From positions 1 through 46,224 of the forward strand of contig JALWNT010000063.1 in assembly GCA_027080995.1 (NCBI GenBank): a stretch of DNA of 46,224 nt, given 5' to 3'. Positions 26,014-34,657 of the stretch are shown here, one piece after another (position 1 is the first letter of the stretch; the number at the start of each line of letters is the position of its first letter). The notes under the pieces were generated by a model. The model was not told the DNA's origin, searched no databases, and saw only the letters and a list, made by a program, of their open reading frames with translations. The position numbers and the translations under genes are program-made. Origin of the DNA: Campylobacteraceae bacterium (GTDB lineage: Bacteria; Campylobacterota; Campylobacteria; Campylobacterales; Sulfurovaceae).

Positions 26014-27141
26014 GTGAAAAAAATCGATAGAGCTGCTCGGGAAATCACCCCCTTTTATGTAATGGAACTCCTGCGCAAAGCCCAGCGCTACGAAGATACG
26101 ATCCATTTCGAGGTGGGTCAGCCGGACCTGCCGCCAGCTCCCGGCGTCAAAAAGGCACTGCTGGAGGCTGTGGAGGCGGAGCGTTTCGCCTACACGGAGA
26201 GCCTGGGACTTCGGACCCTGCGGGAGAAGATCGCGGCCCACTACCGCCGGGAGTACGGGGTGCAGATCGATCCCGGACGGATTTTGATCACTCCGGGGAC
26301 GAGCCTCGCTTTTATGGTAGCTTACGAGTTGCTTCTGGGGCCCGGGGATCGGCTGGGGCTGAGTGATCCCTCCTATCCCTGCTACAAAAATTTCGCCGCG
26401 ATGGTGGATGCGCGGACCCTCACCTTCCCCGTCGGCCCCCACAACGACTATCAGCTCCGTCCCGAGGATCTGGGGGAGGCAAAGCTCGACGTTTTGCACA
26501 TCGCTTCTCCCTCCAATCCCACGGGGACCCTCTACCGGGCCGAACGCCTCGAAGCGCTGATTCGCCACTGCGAAGCGCGGGGGATCGCCTTCGTCTCCGA
26601 TGAGCTTTACCACGGACTGGTCTATGAAGGGCGGGCCCGTACGGCTCTGGAGTTCAGCGACGAGGCGATCGTCATCAACGGCTTTTCCAAATATTTCTGC
26701 ATGCCGGGGTTGCGCCTGGGGTGGATGATCCTCCCCGAAGCGCTGGTGCGCCCGGCGGAGCTCATCGCGCAAAATCTCTACATCGCCGCCCAGACACCGG
26801 CGCAGTACGCGGCACTGGAGGCCTTCGATCATGCGCATCTGGATCGGGTGCGCAAAACCTTTCGCGAGCGTCGGGATTGGCTCTACGGCGAACTCTCGCA
26901 GCTTTTTACGATCGACGCCAAACCCGACGGAGCCTTCTATCTCTGGTGCAATGTCTCGGCGTATAGTGACGACGCGGTCGCTTTCAGCGAAGAGTTGCTC
27001 CAGAGGCTGCACATCGCCGTCACACCGGGGATCGATTTCGGAGAGAGGGAGACTCGAAAGTACCTGCGCTTCGCCTACACCCGCAGTATCGAGCACATGG
27101 CCGAAGGAATCGAGCGGCTGAAACAGTATCTAAGAGGATAG
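26014..27141 (+). CDS. Class I/II PLP-dependent aminotransferase
   Basis: A 375-residue fold-type I aminotransferase. PLP-site residues: Asn168 (SPSNPTG), Asp196 and Tyr199 (SDELYHG) and the Schiff-base Lys226 (GFSKYFCMPGLRLGW). Arg near the C-terminus (LRFAY) binds the substrate carboxylate. It most resembles aspartate/alanine-type enzymes; the substrate cannot be fixed from sequence alone. I chose GTG 26014 with GAGG upstream because the promoter -10 (25982-25987) lies inside the longer frame from 25975, which therefore cannot be the true start. Confidence 0.9.
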   Translation: MKKIDRAAREITPFYVMELLRKAQRYEDTIHFEVGQPDLPPAPGVKKALLEAVEAERFAYTESLGLRTLREKIAAHYRREYGVQIDPGRILITPGTSLAFMVAYELLLGPGDRLGLSDPSYPCYKNFAAMVDARTLTFPVGPHNDYQLRPEDLGEAKLDVLHIASPSNPTGTLYRAERLEALIRHCEARGIAFVSDELYHGLVYEGRARTALEFSDEAIVINGFSKYFCMPGLRLGWMILPEALVRPAELIAQNLYIAAQTPAQYAALEAFDHAHLDRVRKTFRERRDWLYGELSQLFTIDAKPDGAFYLWCNVSAYSDDAVAFSEELLQRLHIAVTPGIDFGERETRKYLRFAYTRSIEHMAEGIERLKQYLRG

Positions 27142-27162
27142 ATTTTCTTTTCCGAACAGAGA

Positions 27163-27214
27163 TTAACCCAAATTATGCAGATGGCGTGCTGGCTAATGCA
27201 TAGTTTGGGATTAA
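27163..27214. repeat. Large imperfect inverted repeat between convergent genes, AACCCAAATT-TGCATA family, copy 2
   Basis: Left arm 27163-27179 and right arm 27197-27214 pair over 17-18 bp with one bulge and one mismatch, around a 17-nt loop. The right arm includes the rhlE stop codon. It shares AACCCAAATT and TGCATA with the element at 7606-7634, which also lies between convergent genes. It probably ends transcription from both sides. Confidence 0.6.
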
Positions 27215-28425
27215 CGACGTCGGGATGAGCCTCTGCGGTTTTGTCCCCGATTTCCCCGGCCGTTTTGGATCGGCTCGGGGTGGATGCTGGGGTCGACCTC
27301 GAAGCCGGCGGTTTTCATCTTGGGGATTTCGCTTTTGATGAAGCGCTCGATGTTGCGCAGGAGCTGGTGTTCGTCGACGCAGACGAGAGAGACGGCCTCT
27401 CCGCTGCTGCCGGCACGCCCGGTGCGGCCGATGCGATGGACGTAGTCCTCGGGGACGTTGGGGAGCTCGTAGTTGACGACGTGGGGGAGCTCGGCGATGT
27501 CGATGCCCCGAGCGGCGATGTCGGTGGCGACCAGGACGCGGACGCGGTTCTCTTTGAAGCCTTTGAGGGCTTTCATCCGCGCGCTTTGGGTTTTGTTGCC
27601 GTGGATGGCGGCGGAGGAGATCCCCTCACGTTCGAGCTGCTGGGAGAGTTTGTTGGCGCCGTGCTTGGTGCGGGTGAAGACCAGGACCTGCTTCCACTCC
27701 TCGTCGCGGATCAGTTTGATCAGCAGCTCCTGCTTGCGGCGCTTATCGACGTGGTGGACCCGCTGGGAGACCTGCTCGGCGGTGGTGTTCTCTCGGGCGA
27801 CTTCGACGGTGGCGGGATCACGCAGCATCCCGGAGGCGAGGCGCTTGATCTCGGGGGAGAAGGTGGCGGAGAAGAGCAGGGTCTGACGATCTTTGGGGGT
27901 CATCGCGATGATCTTCTTGATGTCGTGGATGAAGCCCATATCGAGCATCCGGTCCGCTTCGTCGAGGATCAGGGTTTCGACGGCGGAGAGGTCGACGGCT
28001 TTTTGATTGGCCAGGTCCAGCAGACGGCCGGGGGTGGCGATGACGATATCGACGCCGTTGTTCAGCGCCCGCTTTTGGGGCTCGATGCCGACGCCGCCGT
28101 AGACGACGGTGGAGCGGATTTTGAGGTTTTTGCCGTAGGTGCGCACACTCTCGGCGACCTGGGCGGCCAGCTCGCGGGTGGGGGTCAGCACCAGCGCACG
28201 GATCTGCCGTCGCCCCATCTTTTTGGGAGCGCTGCTCAGACGCTGAAGCAGGGGCAGGGTGAAGCCTGCGGTCTTGCCGGTGCCGGTCTGGGCGGCGGCC
28301 AGGAGGTCGCGCCCCTCGAGGACCAGGGGAATGGCTTGGGCTTGAATGGGCGTGGGCTCGGTGTAGCCTTCGGTTTTGACGGCACGCAGAAGCGCGTCGT
28401 CGAGATTGAGTTGATCGAATGTCAT
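27211..28425 (-). CDS. rhlE: DEAD-box ATP-dependent RNA helicase, RhlE type
   Basis: A 404-residue helicase with the full motif set: Q motif ([11 protein letters not shown]), [10 protein letters not shown] (motif I), TPTRELA (Ia), TPGR (Ib), [11 protein letters not shown] (II), SAT (III), TDIAARGID (V) and HRIGRTGR (VI). The last 25 or so residues are an Arg/Gly/Asn-rich basic tail for RNA binding. RhlE helicases remodel rRNA and mRNA and act in RNA decay and cold adaptation. The SD is AAGG, 7 nt upstream. The best promoter candidate lies about 140 bp upstream, which implies a long 5' leader. Confidence 0.93.
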   Translation of the reverse strand: MTFDQLNLDDALLRAVKTEGYTEPTPIQAQAIPLVLEGRDLLAAAQTGTGKTAGFTLPLLQRLSSAPKKMGRRQIRALVLTPTRELAAQVAESVRTYGKNLKIRSTVVYGGVGIEPQKRALNNGVDIVIATPGRLLDLANQKAVDLSAVETLILDEADRMLDMGFIHDIKKIIAMTPKDRQTLLFSATFSPEIKRLASGMLRDPATVEVARENTTAEQVSQRVHHVDKRRKQELLIKLIRDEEWKQVLVFTRTKHGANKLSQQLEREGISSAAIHGNKTQSARMKALKGFKENRVRVLVATDIAARGIDIAELPHVVNYELPNVPEDYVHRIGRTGRAGSSGEAVSLVCVDEHQLLRNIERFIKSEIPKMKTAGFEVDPSIHPEPIQNGRGNRGQNRRGSSRRR

Positions 28426-28570
28426 TGGGTACCTTGTGGGTGGGTTCTCTCATACACGAAGTATTTCGGTCGGAACCTGGAAAAATTTTGGGTGGATTTA
28501 TCAAATATCAAGAGGCAAAATGCGGAATCAATAGTCGTAAATCATCGCAGACCGATGAGCGATTGGGCGG

Positions 28571-28576
28571 AGTATA
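28571..28576 (-). promoter_or_regulatory. Candidate -10 for rhlE, far upstream
   Basis: TATACT on the minus strand. Transcription from here would give a leader of about 140 nt before the rhlE ATG. A nearer weak promoter cannot be excluded. Confidence 0.35.
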
Positions 28577-28631
28577 GCGGAATCTTTGATTAAAAGATAG
28601 AGGTTGGCACCTTCGGTACTGGAAATAATAT

Positions 28632-28688
28632 TTGCGACTTGAGGGGCGAAGCCCCGTGCTTGCGACTTGCGACGGAACCGAAGGTTCC
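28632..28688. repeat. TTGCGAC heptads with GAA-loop hairpins at the 3' end of the RND gene
   Basis: TTGCGAC units occur at 28632-28638 and twice at 28660-28673. They flank GGGGC-GAA-GCCCC (28643-28655). A second hairpin, GGAACC-GAA-GGTTCC, spans 28674-28688 and touches the RND stop codon. The same arrangement precedes the bioA stop at 34624-34656. The rest of the 263-bp gap (28426-28688) holds the rhlE leader and no gene. Confidence 0.5.
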
Positions 28689-31600
28689 CTATCGTTCACG
28701 TACCCGGTAGATCACCGCGTACATCAGCGGTACGTAGATGAGGTTGAGCACCGTCGCCCAGGCGATGCCGTATCCGAGGCTGACGGCCATGGGTTGGATG
28801 ATGAGGGCCTGGCCGCTGGCGAAGAAGATCAGGGTCAAAAGCCCCAGGACCGTCGTGAGGGAAGTCAGGAAGATCGGGCGTAGGCGCATCGACGCTTTTT
28901 GGGCCAGTTCGTCGTACGTTTTCGATCCGCGGATGAAGTCGAGCATGATCAGGGCGTCATTGACGACGACGCCGGCGAGGCCGACCATCCCCATCACCCC
29001 GGGGAGGGTGAGGTTGAGCCCCATCAGTTTGGTGCCGACCAGGGCCCCCAGGATCGAGAGGGGGATGACGGAGACGGTGATCAGCGGCAGGATCAGGGAG
29101 TTGAACATCCAGACCAGAGAGAGAAAGATCAGAAAGAGCGCGATGACGGCGGCTTCGCCCATCTCCCGTTTGACCTGCCGGTTCTCCTTCTCCTCTCCCT
29201 TGACGATCACTTTGATCCCCTCTTTTCCCAGGCGGTGGAGGAAGGGGCGCAGGCGATCCATCACTTCGCTGGGAAGGATGATTTTTTTGTCGGTGCGGGC
29301 GGTGACGGTCCAGACCCGCTCGCCGTCCTCTTTGTAGATTTTGAGCATGCTCTTTTTGTAGAGGAAATCGGCCACGTCCCGCAGTGCTACTTCGCGGCCG
29401 TCGGGGGTGGTGATGCGCAGGGCGCCCAGATCGACGTTGCGGTCGCGGGAGGGGTCTTCGATGCGGATGCGGACCAGGCCGCTGCGGTCGAACATTTTGC
29501 CGTATTCGGCGTCGAGGTAGAGGCCGCGGAGGATCTGCACGAGCCGCCCCTCGTCGAGGCCCAGTTTCTGCCCGTAGTCGTTGACCCGCAGTTTCAGTTC
29601 CTGCGGTCCTTCGACGGCGTTGTCGGCGATGTCGAGGACGCCGGGAATCGCGTGCAGCCTCTTTTCGAGGCGTTTGAGGGCGGCGAAGACTTTGCTGTCG
29701 TCGGGGGCGGAGAGGCCGATCTCGATGTCGTGGCCGACGATCCCCGCCTGGGGGACGAAGGCGGTCAGCTCCTGATAGAGCGGGGTGTGGCTTGGGCCGA
29801 TCTTGAGCGCTTTGTAGGGGGCGAGGACTTTCTGCGCACGCCGGAGGATCTCCTGGGCGCTGTGTTCGCGCAGCATATCGTGGGCGTCGTATTCGATGGA
29901 GAGCAGGGGGTTGATGTATTTGTCGAAGAAGTTCTGCGGTTTGCGCTCGTGGAGGTTGAGGAAGATATGAAAGAGGTTTTCGCCGCTCTCGGCACGCTGG
30001 TCGGGGGTGAATTTCATCCCGACGATGGAGGTGACGGAGGAGACGTCGGTACCGTTGAACTCTTTGAGGAGATCGTTTTCGATCCGGCGCATCAGCTTTT
30101 CGGTCTCTTCGAGGCGATTGTCCACGTCGACCTTGCCGCTGATGTAGACCTGGCTGGCGTCGAAGGCGGGGAAAAGCTGGAATTTGCTGAGTTTGACCAT
30201 CCCGACGGTGGCGGCGAGGATGCCGGCGACCAGCAGCGTCAGGGAGAGCTTTTTGTAGCGCAGCAGGGCATGCAAAAGACTCTCATAGAGGAGGATCGCG
30301 CGGTCCCAGAGGGGGCTGGGCTCGTGGTGGTCGATCCGGTGCCCCCAGCTGAAGAGCTCCTTGGCGTGCAGGGGGAGGAAGTAGAAGGCTTCAAAGAGGG
30401 AGCTCAGCAGCAGGATCGTGATCATCACGGGCAGGACTTTCATAAAGACCCCGAGCTGCCCGCTCATGATCAGCAGAGGCAAAAAGGCGAAGACTGTCGT
30501 CAGTGTCGCCGTGACCACCGCGGGGAACATCTCCGCCGCCCCGTCGATGGCGGCTTCTCTGGGGGGCTTGCCCATCTCCATATGCCGGTAAATGTTTTCG
30601 GCGACGACGATCGCTTCGTCCACGAGCATTCCCAGGGCGATGAGGGCCCCGAGCATCGTCAGCATATTGAGGCTGTAGCCCAGCATCTCCGAGCCGATGA
30701 GGGCGATGAAGAAGCTGGTGGGAATCCCCAGCGCCACGACGGCGGCGATGCGCCAGTTGACGCTCAAAAAGAGGGCGGCGAAGACGAGGATCAGGCCGAA
30801 GAAGATGTTAGAGCTGACGAGGTTGATTCGGTTTTTGATCCAGATGGAGGTGTCGGTGTAGACTTCAAAGTGCAAGGAGGGGTATTTTTTGGCGAAATCG
30901 TGCAGCAGCGCACGGATCTGTCTGCTCAAGGCGATGGCGTTGCCCGATTGGGTTTTGGTGAGGTTGAGTGAAATGTTCTCGTGCCCGTTGAAGTGCGAGA
31001 TTTCTCGGGGAGTGCTGAGGCGAAACTCCACCGCCGCCACGTCGCCGATGCGGATGCGGCGCTCGCCGAGTCCGAGCAGGGTGTCGCGGATTTTTGCAGC
31101 CTCTTTTTCGCCGTTGATCGTCGAGAGGTAGATCTCCCGGCCGTGCTGCTTGAAGGTTCCGGCGGGGTAGATAGAGCTCAGCCCCTGGATCGCCTGGTAG
31201 AAGAGCGTCTTGGGGATGCCGTAGGCTTCGAGCTTCTTGTCATCGACGGCGATGCGCAGCTCCCGGTCGGCGTCGCCCCGGACGTCGATGCTGTTGAGGC
31301 TTTTGAAGCGGGAGAGGCGGCTTTTGAGCGCTTTGGCCGCTTCGAGCAGTTCTGCCTTTGGGACGTCACCGGAGACGGCGATGAGCAGAAGGGGGAAGTT
31401 GTGGATGACGATGCGGGCGACGGGTTCGTTCATATCTGCCGGCAGGTCGCGCTTGACGTTGGCGATGACATCTTTGACGTCGCTGAGGACCAGTTGTTGA
31501 TCGGCCCCGGGTTTGAGATCGGCGGTGATGGAGAAGGAGCCGTTTTGGATCACGGTCTCGATGTCGCTGAGGTTTTCGACGCTTTTGAGGTCCTCTTCGA

Positions 31601-31805
31601 TGGAACGCACCGCCATCTTGTCGAGGATATCGGCGCTGGCCCCAGGATAGCCGCCGGTGATGCGGATCTTGTCGAGGTCGGCGGGCGGGAAGATCTCCTT
31701 GGGGATCTTCTGGTAAGCAAAGAGCGCCAGAACCATCACGAGCAGAAAGAGGATGTGGTTCAGAATCGGCCGATCGAGGGCAAAGGCGAGAAAGCGACGG
31801 ATCAT
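28689..31805 (-). CDS. RND-family efflux permease (full length)
   Basis: A 1,038-residue inner-membrane pump with the usual duplicated layout: TM1, periplasmic loop, TM2-TM6, then TM7, a second loop and TM8-TM12. The TM4 motif is GMLVDEAIVVAENIYRH, one relay Asp followed by Glu; TM10 has GVVVNDALIMLDF with Asn at the AcrB Lys940 position. These variants occur in other HAE-type RND proteins. No adaptor or TolC gene is adjacent, so it may borrow partners. It is the last gene of rsmH-ftsL-RND, overlapping the ftsL-like gene by ATGA, an unusual partner for division and ribosome-methylation genes. The substrate is unknown. Confidence 0.92.
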   Translation of the reverse strand: MIRRFLAFALDRPILNHILFLLVMVLALFAYQKIPKEIFPPADLDKIRITGGYPGASADILDKMAVRSIEEDLKSVENLSDIETVIQNGSFSITADLKPGADQQLVLSDVKDVIANVKRDLPADMNEPVARIVIHNFPLLLIAVSGDVPKAELLEAAKALKSRLSRFKSLNSIDVRGDADRELRIAVDDKKLEAYGIPKTLFYQAIQGLSSIYPAGTFKQHGREIYLSTINGEKEAAKIRDTLLGLGERRIRIGDVAAVEFRLSTPREISHFNGHENISLNLTKTQSGNAIALSRQIRALLHDFAKKYPSLHFEVYTDTSIWIKNRINLVSSNIFFGLILVFAALFLSVNWRIAAVVALGIPTSFFIALIGSEMLGYSLNMLTMLGALIALGMLVDEAIVVAENIYRHMEMGKPPREAAIDGAAEMFPAVVTATLTTVFAFLPLLIMSGQLGVFMKVLPVMITILLLSSLFEAFYFLPLHAKELFSWGHRIDHHEPSPLWDRAILLYESLLHALLRYKKLSLTLLVAGILAATVGMVKLSKFQLFPAFDASQVYISGKVDVDNRLEETEKLMRRIENDLLKEFNGTDVSSVTSIVGMKFTPDQRAESGENLFHIFLNLHERKPQNFFDKYINPLLSIEYDAHDMLREHSAQEILRRAQKVLAPYKALKIGPSHTPLYQELTAFVPQAGIVGHDIEIGLSAPDDSKVFAALKRLEKRLHAIPGVLDIADNAVEGPQELKLRVNDYGQKLGLDEGRLVQILRGLYLDAEYGKMFDRSGLVRIRIEDPSRDRNVDLGALRITTPDGREVALRDVADFLYKKSMLKIYKEDGERVWTVTARTDKKIILPSEVMDRLRPFLHRLGKEGIKVIVKGEEKENRQVKREMGEAAVIALFLIFLSLVWMFNSLILPLITVSVIPLSILGALVGTKLMGLNLTLPGVMGMVGLAGVVVNDALIMLDFIRGSKTYDELAQKASMRLRPIFLTSLTTVLGLLTLIFFASGQALIIQPMAVSLGYGIAWATVLNLIYVPLMYAVIYRVRER

Positions 31806-32089
31806 TGGGCCGTCTCCGTGTTGTCGTTCTGGTTGTCGTCGTCGAGGCTGAAGATCGTGTCGGTGACTTCGGTTTTGTATTTGAGGCGCTCGACGTTGGT
31901 TTTGAGGATGCTGTTCTCTTCACGTAGCGCCGCCACTTCGGCGTCGAGTTTGTTGAGCGCCCGGCTTTCGTAGTAGATGCGGTTGCTGAGGTAGATTTTG
32001 ACACCGGCGAGCATGACGACAATGGTCATCGCGATCAGTGCGATGGCGAGAGTACCGGGAGTGATGCCGCGGGGAGGACGTCGGCTCAT
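31802..32089 (-). CDS. FtsL-like small bitopic division protein
   Basis: A 95-residue protein with a short basic cytoplasmic N-terminus, one membrane segment (about 13-35) and a periplasmic leucine-zipper coiled coil (about 38-75), then an acidic tail. This is the FtsL/FtsB layout, and its place directly after rsmH is the standard position of ftsL. FtsL joins FtsB and FtsQ in the divisome that activates septal wall synthesis. Sequence conservation in this family is low, so the call relies mainly on topology and gene order. It overlaps both neighbours by ATGA. Confidence 0.75.
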   Translation of the reverse strand: MSRRPPRGITPGTLAIALIAMTIVVMLAGVKIYLSNRIYYESRALNKLDAEVAALREENSILKTNVERLKYKTEVTDTIFSLDDDNQNDNTETAQ

Positions 32090-33057
32090 CCCTCGTTTCC
32101 CTGTTCTGGTTTTTCACGAAAGCGGAAGCTGCGGAGTTTGGCGCTGCGGCTGCGGGGGTTGGCGGCGGCCTCTTTAGAGGAGGCGACGATCGCTTTGCGC
32201 TGCAGAGGCTTCCCCAGAGCGTGGCCGCCTCCGCAGAGGCAGCGGGGGGTGCCCGGCGGGCAGATGCAGTCGCGGCTCCAGTCGCGGAAACGGTTCTTGA
32301 CCCGGCGGTCTTCGAGAGAGTGGAAGGTGATCAGCGAAACGATCGCACCGGAGGGGGGAGCGGCTTCGAGAGTGTCGAGGAGGCGGTCGATCTCGCCCAG
32401 TTCGTCGTTGACCGCGATGCGGATCGCCTGAAAGGGTTGGGTGGCGGGATGGATGCGCCCCCGACGGGGCAAGACGCTCTCGACGATCGCTGCCAGTTCC
32501 CGGCCGCTGCGGATCGGTCGACGGCTGCGGGCTTTGACGATCGCTTCGGCGAGTCGGCGGGCGGGACGGATCTCGCCGTAGTCTTGGAAGATCCGCTCCA
32601 AAGCCTCTGCGCTATAGCTGTTGACCAAAGTCTCGGCGCTGAACTCCTGCTGCGGGTTCATTCGCATATCCAGCGTTTCGCTCTCAAAAGAGAAGCCGCG
32701 TTCACGGTGATCGAGCTGGAGGGAAGAGACCCCGAAATCGGCGAGGATCCCCACGATCCGCTCCCGGGCGAGAAGGTCGGGCAAAAGCTCGGAAAAGGAG
32801 CCGTGCAGCAGCCGTACGCGCTCGGCATAAGGAGCGAGCCTCCGCTGCGAAAAGGCCAGAGCTTCGGGGTCGCGGTCGATGCCCAGCAGCCGCAGGCCGG
32901 GATGCGCGCGCAGGATCGCTTCGCTGTGGCCGGCGTATCCCAGGGTACAGTCGATGAGGGTTCCCGTCGCGCCGATCCCGTCGAAACTTCGAAGAACGGC
33001 ATCGAGGAGGACCGGAATGTGGGGGCTGGCGACCTTCTCCTGCGCTCTCTCTGTCAA
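32086..33057 (-). CDS. rsmH: 16S rRNA (cytosine-1402-N4)-methyltransferase
   Basis: A 323-residue SAM-dependent methyltransferase: HIPVLLDAVL start, DCTLGYAGHSEAIL (SAM site), GIDRDPEAL, ADFGVSSLQLD, and the terminal SLITFHSLEDRRVK and CICPPGTP motifs are diagnostic of RsmH (MraW). It methylates C1402 in the ribosomal decoding centre. I chose TTG at 33057: AAGGA lies 7 nt before it, and a TATGAT promoter at 33096-33101 overlaps the TTG of the longer frame (to 33096). The start of the FtsL-like gene overlaps its stop. Confidence 0.92.
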   Translation of the reverse strand: MTERAQEKVASPHIPVLLDAVLRSFDGIGATGTLIDCTLGYAGHSEAILRAHPGLRLLGIDRDPEALAFSQRRLAPYAERVRLLHGSFSELLPDLLARERIVGILADFGVSSLQLDHRERGFSFESETLDMRMNPQQEFSAETLVNSYSAEALERIFQDYGEIRPARRLAEAIVKARSRRPIRSGRELAAIVESVLPRRGRIHPATQPFQAIRIAVNDELGEIDRLLDTLEAAPPSGAIVSLITFHSLEDRRVKNRFRDWSRDCICPPGTPRCLCGGGHALGKPLQRKAIVASSKEAAANPRSRSAKLRSFRFREKPEQGNEG

Positions 33058-33095
33058 GGTATTTTCCTTTTCGCTGCAATACTCTATCGTGCGCA

Positions 33096-33155
33096 ATCAT
33101 ACCAAAACTCTTTCCATATTATTTAACATAATCTACAGAGTCTCTATGCTATGAT
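33096..33155. promoter_or_regulatory. Divergent promoters for rsmH (minus) and the Sel1 gene (plus)
   Basis: Minus strand: TATGAT at 33096-33101 for rsmH-ftsL-RND. Plus strand: extended -10, TGC then TATGAT at 33147-33155, for the Sel1 gene. Both support the downstream start codons chosen for these genes. Confidence 0.5.
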
Positions 33156-33198
33156 CCGTGTAGGAATCCAAAGTTTTTGCGAAACGGTAAAGGGAAAA

Positions 33199-34413
33199 AT
33201 GGAAGAGATTACACTGCGTTTCGAGATCATCAGATTGGCCGTGGAGCTCGGTGATTTCGACACGATCGATCTGCAGTGCCGAAAACTGCAAAGCCTCAGT
33301 CTCGATGAACGGCTCGATGAGATCATCGAACTGCTCGAGAGTAGAAACTATCGCCAAGCTCTTTATGGGATGAAATATTATCACCAAAGTCTCGAAGATG
33401 AATTTTTTAACGAACAACATGAGAGGGAGGTGAGAGCGGGAATTTCGCAGAGCGAAGAGCTCGGTGAGAAATCGCAACGTTTCGGTGAAGATATCGAGTT
33501 GGAAGAGGAGGACTCGCAAGAGGATGAGTACGTGATGAATCTTGACGATATCCTGCGTTTTGCCGAAGAGGATATTTCGGAAAAGGCATCTGAAACTTCT
33601 TCCGAAGAGGCGCATCCTGAAAAAATAGAAAAAGAAGTTCGAGAAACGAAAAAGGCTTCTTCCCCAACCGAAGAGTATTACGATAAGGCATCCTCCACCC
33701 CGTCAAGCAAGAGAGGAGTTTCCGAAAAAACATTTTCCCCGTCGCCAAAGGCGGAGAGTACCGAGAAAGTTCGGCAAGAGTCCACAAAAGTCAATGAGCG
33801 TGAAGAAACGCCTGAGAGTGAGCCTTTCGAAGAGTCTATGGAGCGGACAAAGCACCCTCCCATCTCTTACATCGGCCAAAAGTATCGAAACATGATGCAT
33901 CAATTTCCGCCGGTAGAGAGTGCTGAAACGTTGGTGCCTGAAGTGGAAAAGATGCGAGAGAAAATCGCGACGGAAGGATACACCGAAGAGGAGATCGAAC
34001 ACTTTCTCCAGGCTTATCAGGATTACAAAAAAGAGGGGCATCGGGCAGAGGCGGCTCAGGTGCTTCTCCTGGCGGCTGCGACCGAATCGAAATTCGCTCA
34101 GTTTCTCCTCGCCCGTGAACTCTTTCGGGGAGAAGTGATCCAAAAGGACCACGCCGAATCCTTCACCCAGATCAATACCCTTGCCGATCAGAATTTCGCC
34201 GAAGCGATCTGCGATCTGGGACAATTCTACGAATACGGTATCGGCATCGGCAAAGATCGTGAAATGGCCCTACTTCTCTACGAAGAGGCGGCCGAACTCG
34301 GTGTGGCCCGAGCCCGAAAACATTACGAACGGCTGAAAAACTCTCGGGGAATCAAAGGCTTGCTCGGGAAGGTGAAAGTACCGCTCAAATTGCCGAAGAA
34401 GACGAAGGAGTGA
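33199..34413 (+). CDS. Sel1-repeat protein with a long acidic low-complexity linker
   Basis: A 404-residue protein, probably cytoplasmic, with no signal peptide. The N-terminal helical region (about 1-75) includes a repair-like helical pair; residues about 80-235 are rich in Glu, Ser and Lys and likely disordered. The C-terminal part (about 250-390) contains Sel1/TPR-like repeats (for example AEAICDLGQFYEYGIGIGKD and ALLLYEEAAELGVARA), ending in a basic tail. Sel1 repeats mediate protein contacts, so an adaptor role is likely; the partner is unknown. I chose ATG 33199 with AAAGGG upstream; the ATG at 33151 lies within the -10 sequence. A strong terminator follows. Confidence 0.8.
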   Translation: MEEITLRFEIIRLAVELGDFDTIDLQCRKLQSLSLDERLDEIIELLESRNYRQALYGMKYYHQSLEDEFFNEQHEREVRAGISQSEELGEKSQRFGEDIELEEEDSQEDEYVMNLDDILRFAEEDISEKASETSSEEAHPEKIEKEVRETKKASSPTEEYYDKASSTPSSKRGVSEKTFSPSPKAESTEKVRQESTKVNEREETPESEPFEESMERTKHPPISYIGQKYRNMMHQFPPVESAETLVPEVEKMREKIATEGYTEEEIEHFLQAYQDYKKEGHRAEAAQVLLLAAATESKFAQFLLARELFRGEVIQKDHAESFTQINTLADQNFAEAICDLGQFYEYGIGIGKDREMALLLYEEAAELGVARARKHYERLKNSRGIKGLLGKVKVPLKLPKKTKE

Positions 34414-34423
34414 GAAACTACTA

Positions 34424-34656
34424 ATTCGTCGTTCGTCATTCGTATAGCCGCATGGCGGCTTTTTTCGGAGTTCGGAATACGGAACGCGGAGCACAAAGTT
34501 ATTTGAGAGTGAGTAGTCCGCAGTTTCGGTACACGTTGCTTCACAACGTCCCACATGACCGGTGACAGTGCTGTAGGCGCACAAAATGCCCAATGCCGAT
34601 GCGCATAGCGGATTTCAATGCCCTCGCCGAAGGCGACACCGCTTGCAACTTGCGAC
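34424..34656. repeat. Composite heptad and hairpin spacer between the Sel1 gene and bioA
   Basis: The 244-bp convergent gap holds no gene. Heptads: RTTCGTM units at 34424-34444, GARNNCG-type units at 34468-34495, AATGCCS units at 34585-34598 and TTGCRAC units at 34643-34656, the last ending next to the bioA stop. Hairpins: CGTTG-CTTCA-CAACG (34534-34548) and TCGCC-GAA-GGCGA (34624-34636), besides the terminator at 34446. Confidence 0.55.
34446..34466 (+). terminator. Rho-independent terminator of the Sel1-repeat gene
   Basis: AGCCGC-ATG-GCGGCT (34446-34460) followed by a run of six T. It lies 32 bp after the stop codon, immediately after a heptad array. Confidence 0.85.
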
Positions 34657-34657
34657 T

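Noticed and set aside
28899-30971. A 690-codon open frame opposite the RND permease
   Set aside because: Its composition is dominated by Asp, Glu, Val, Gly and Phe, typical of an antisense reading; the minus-strand RND protein is complete.
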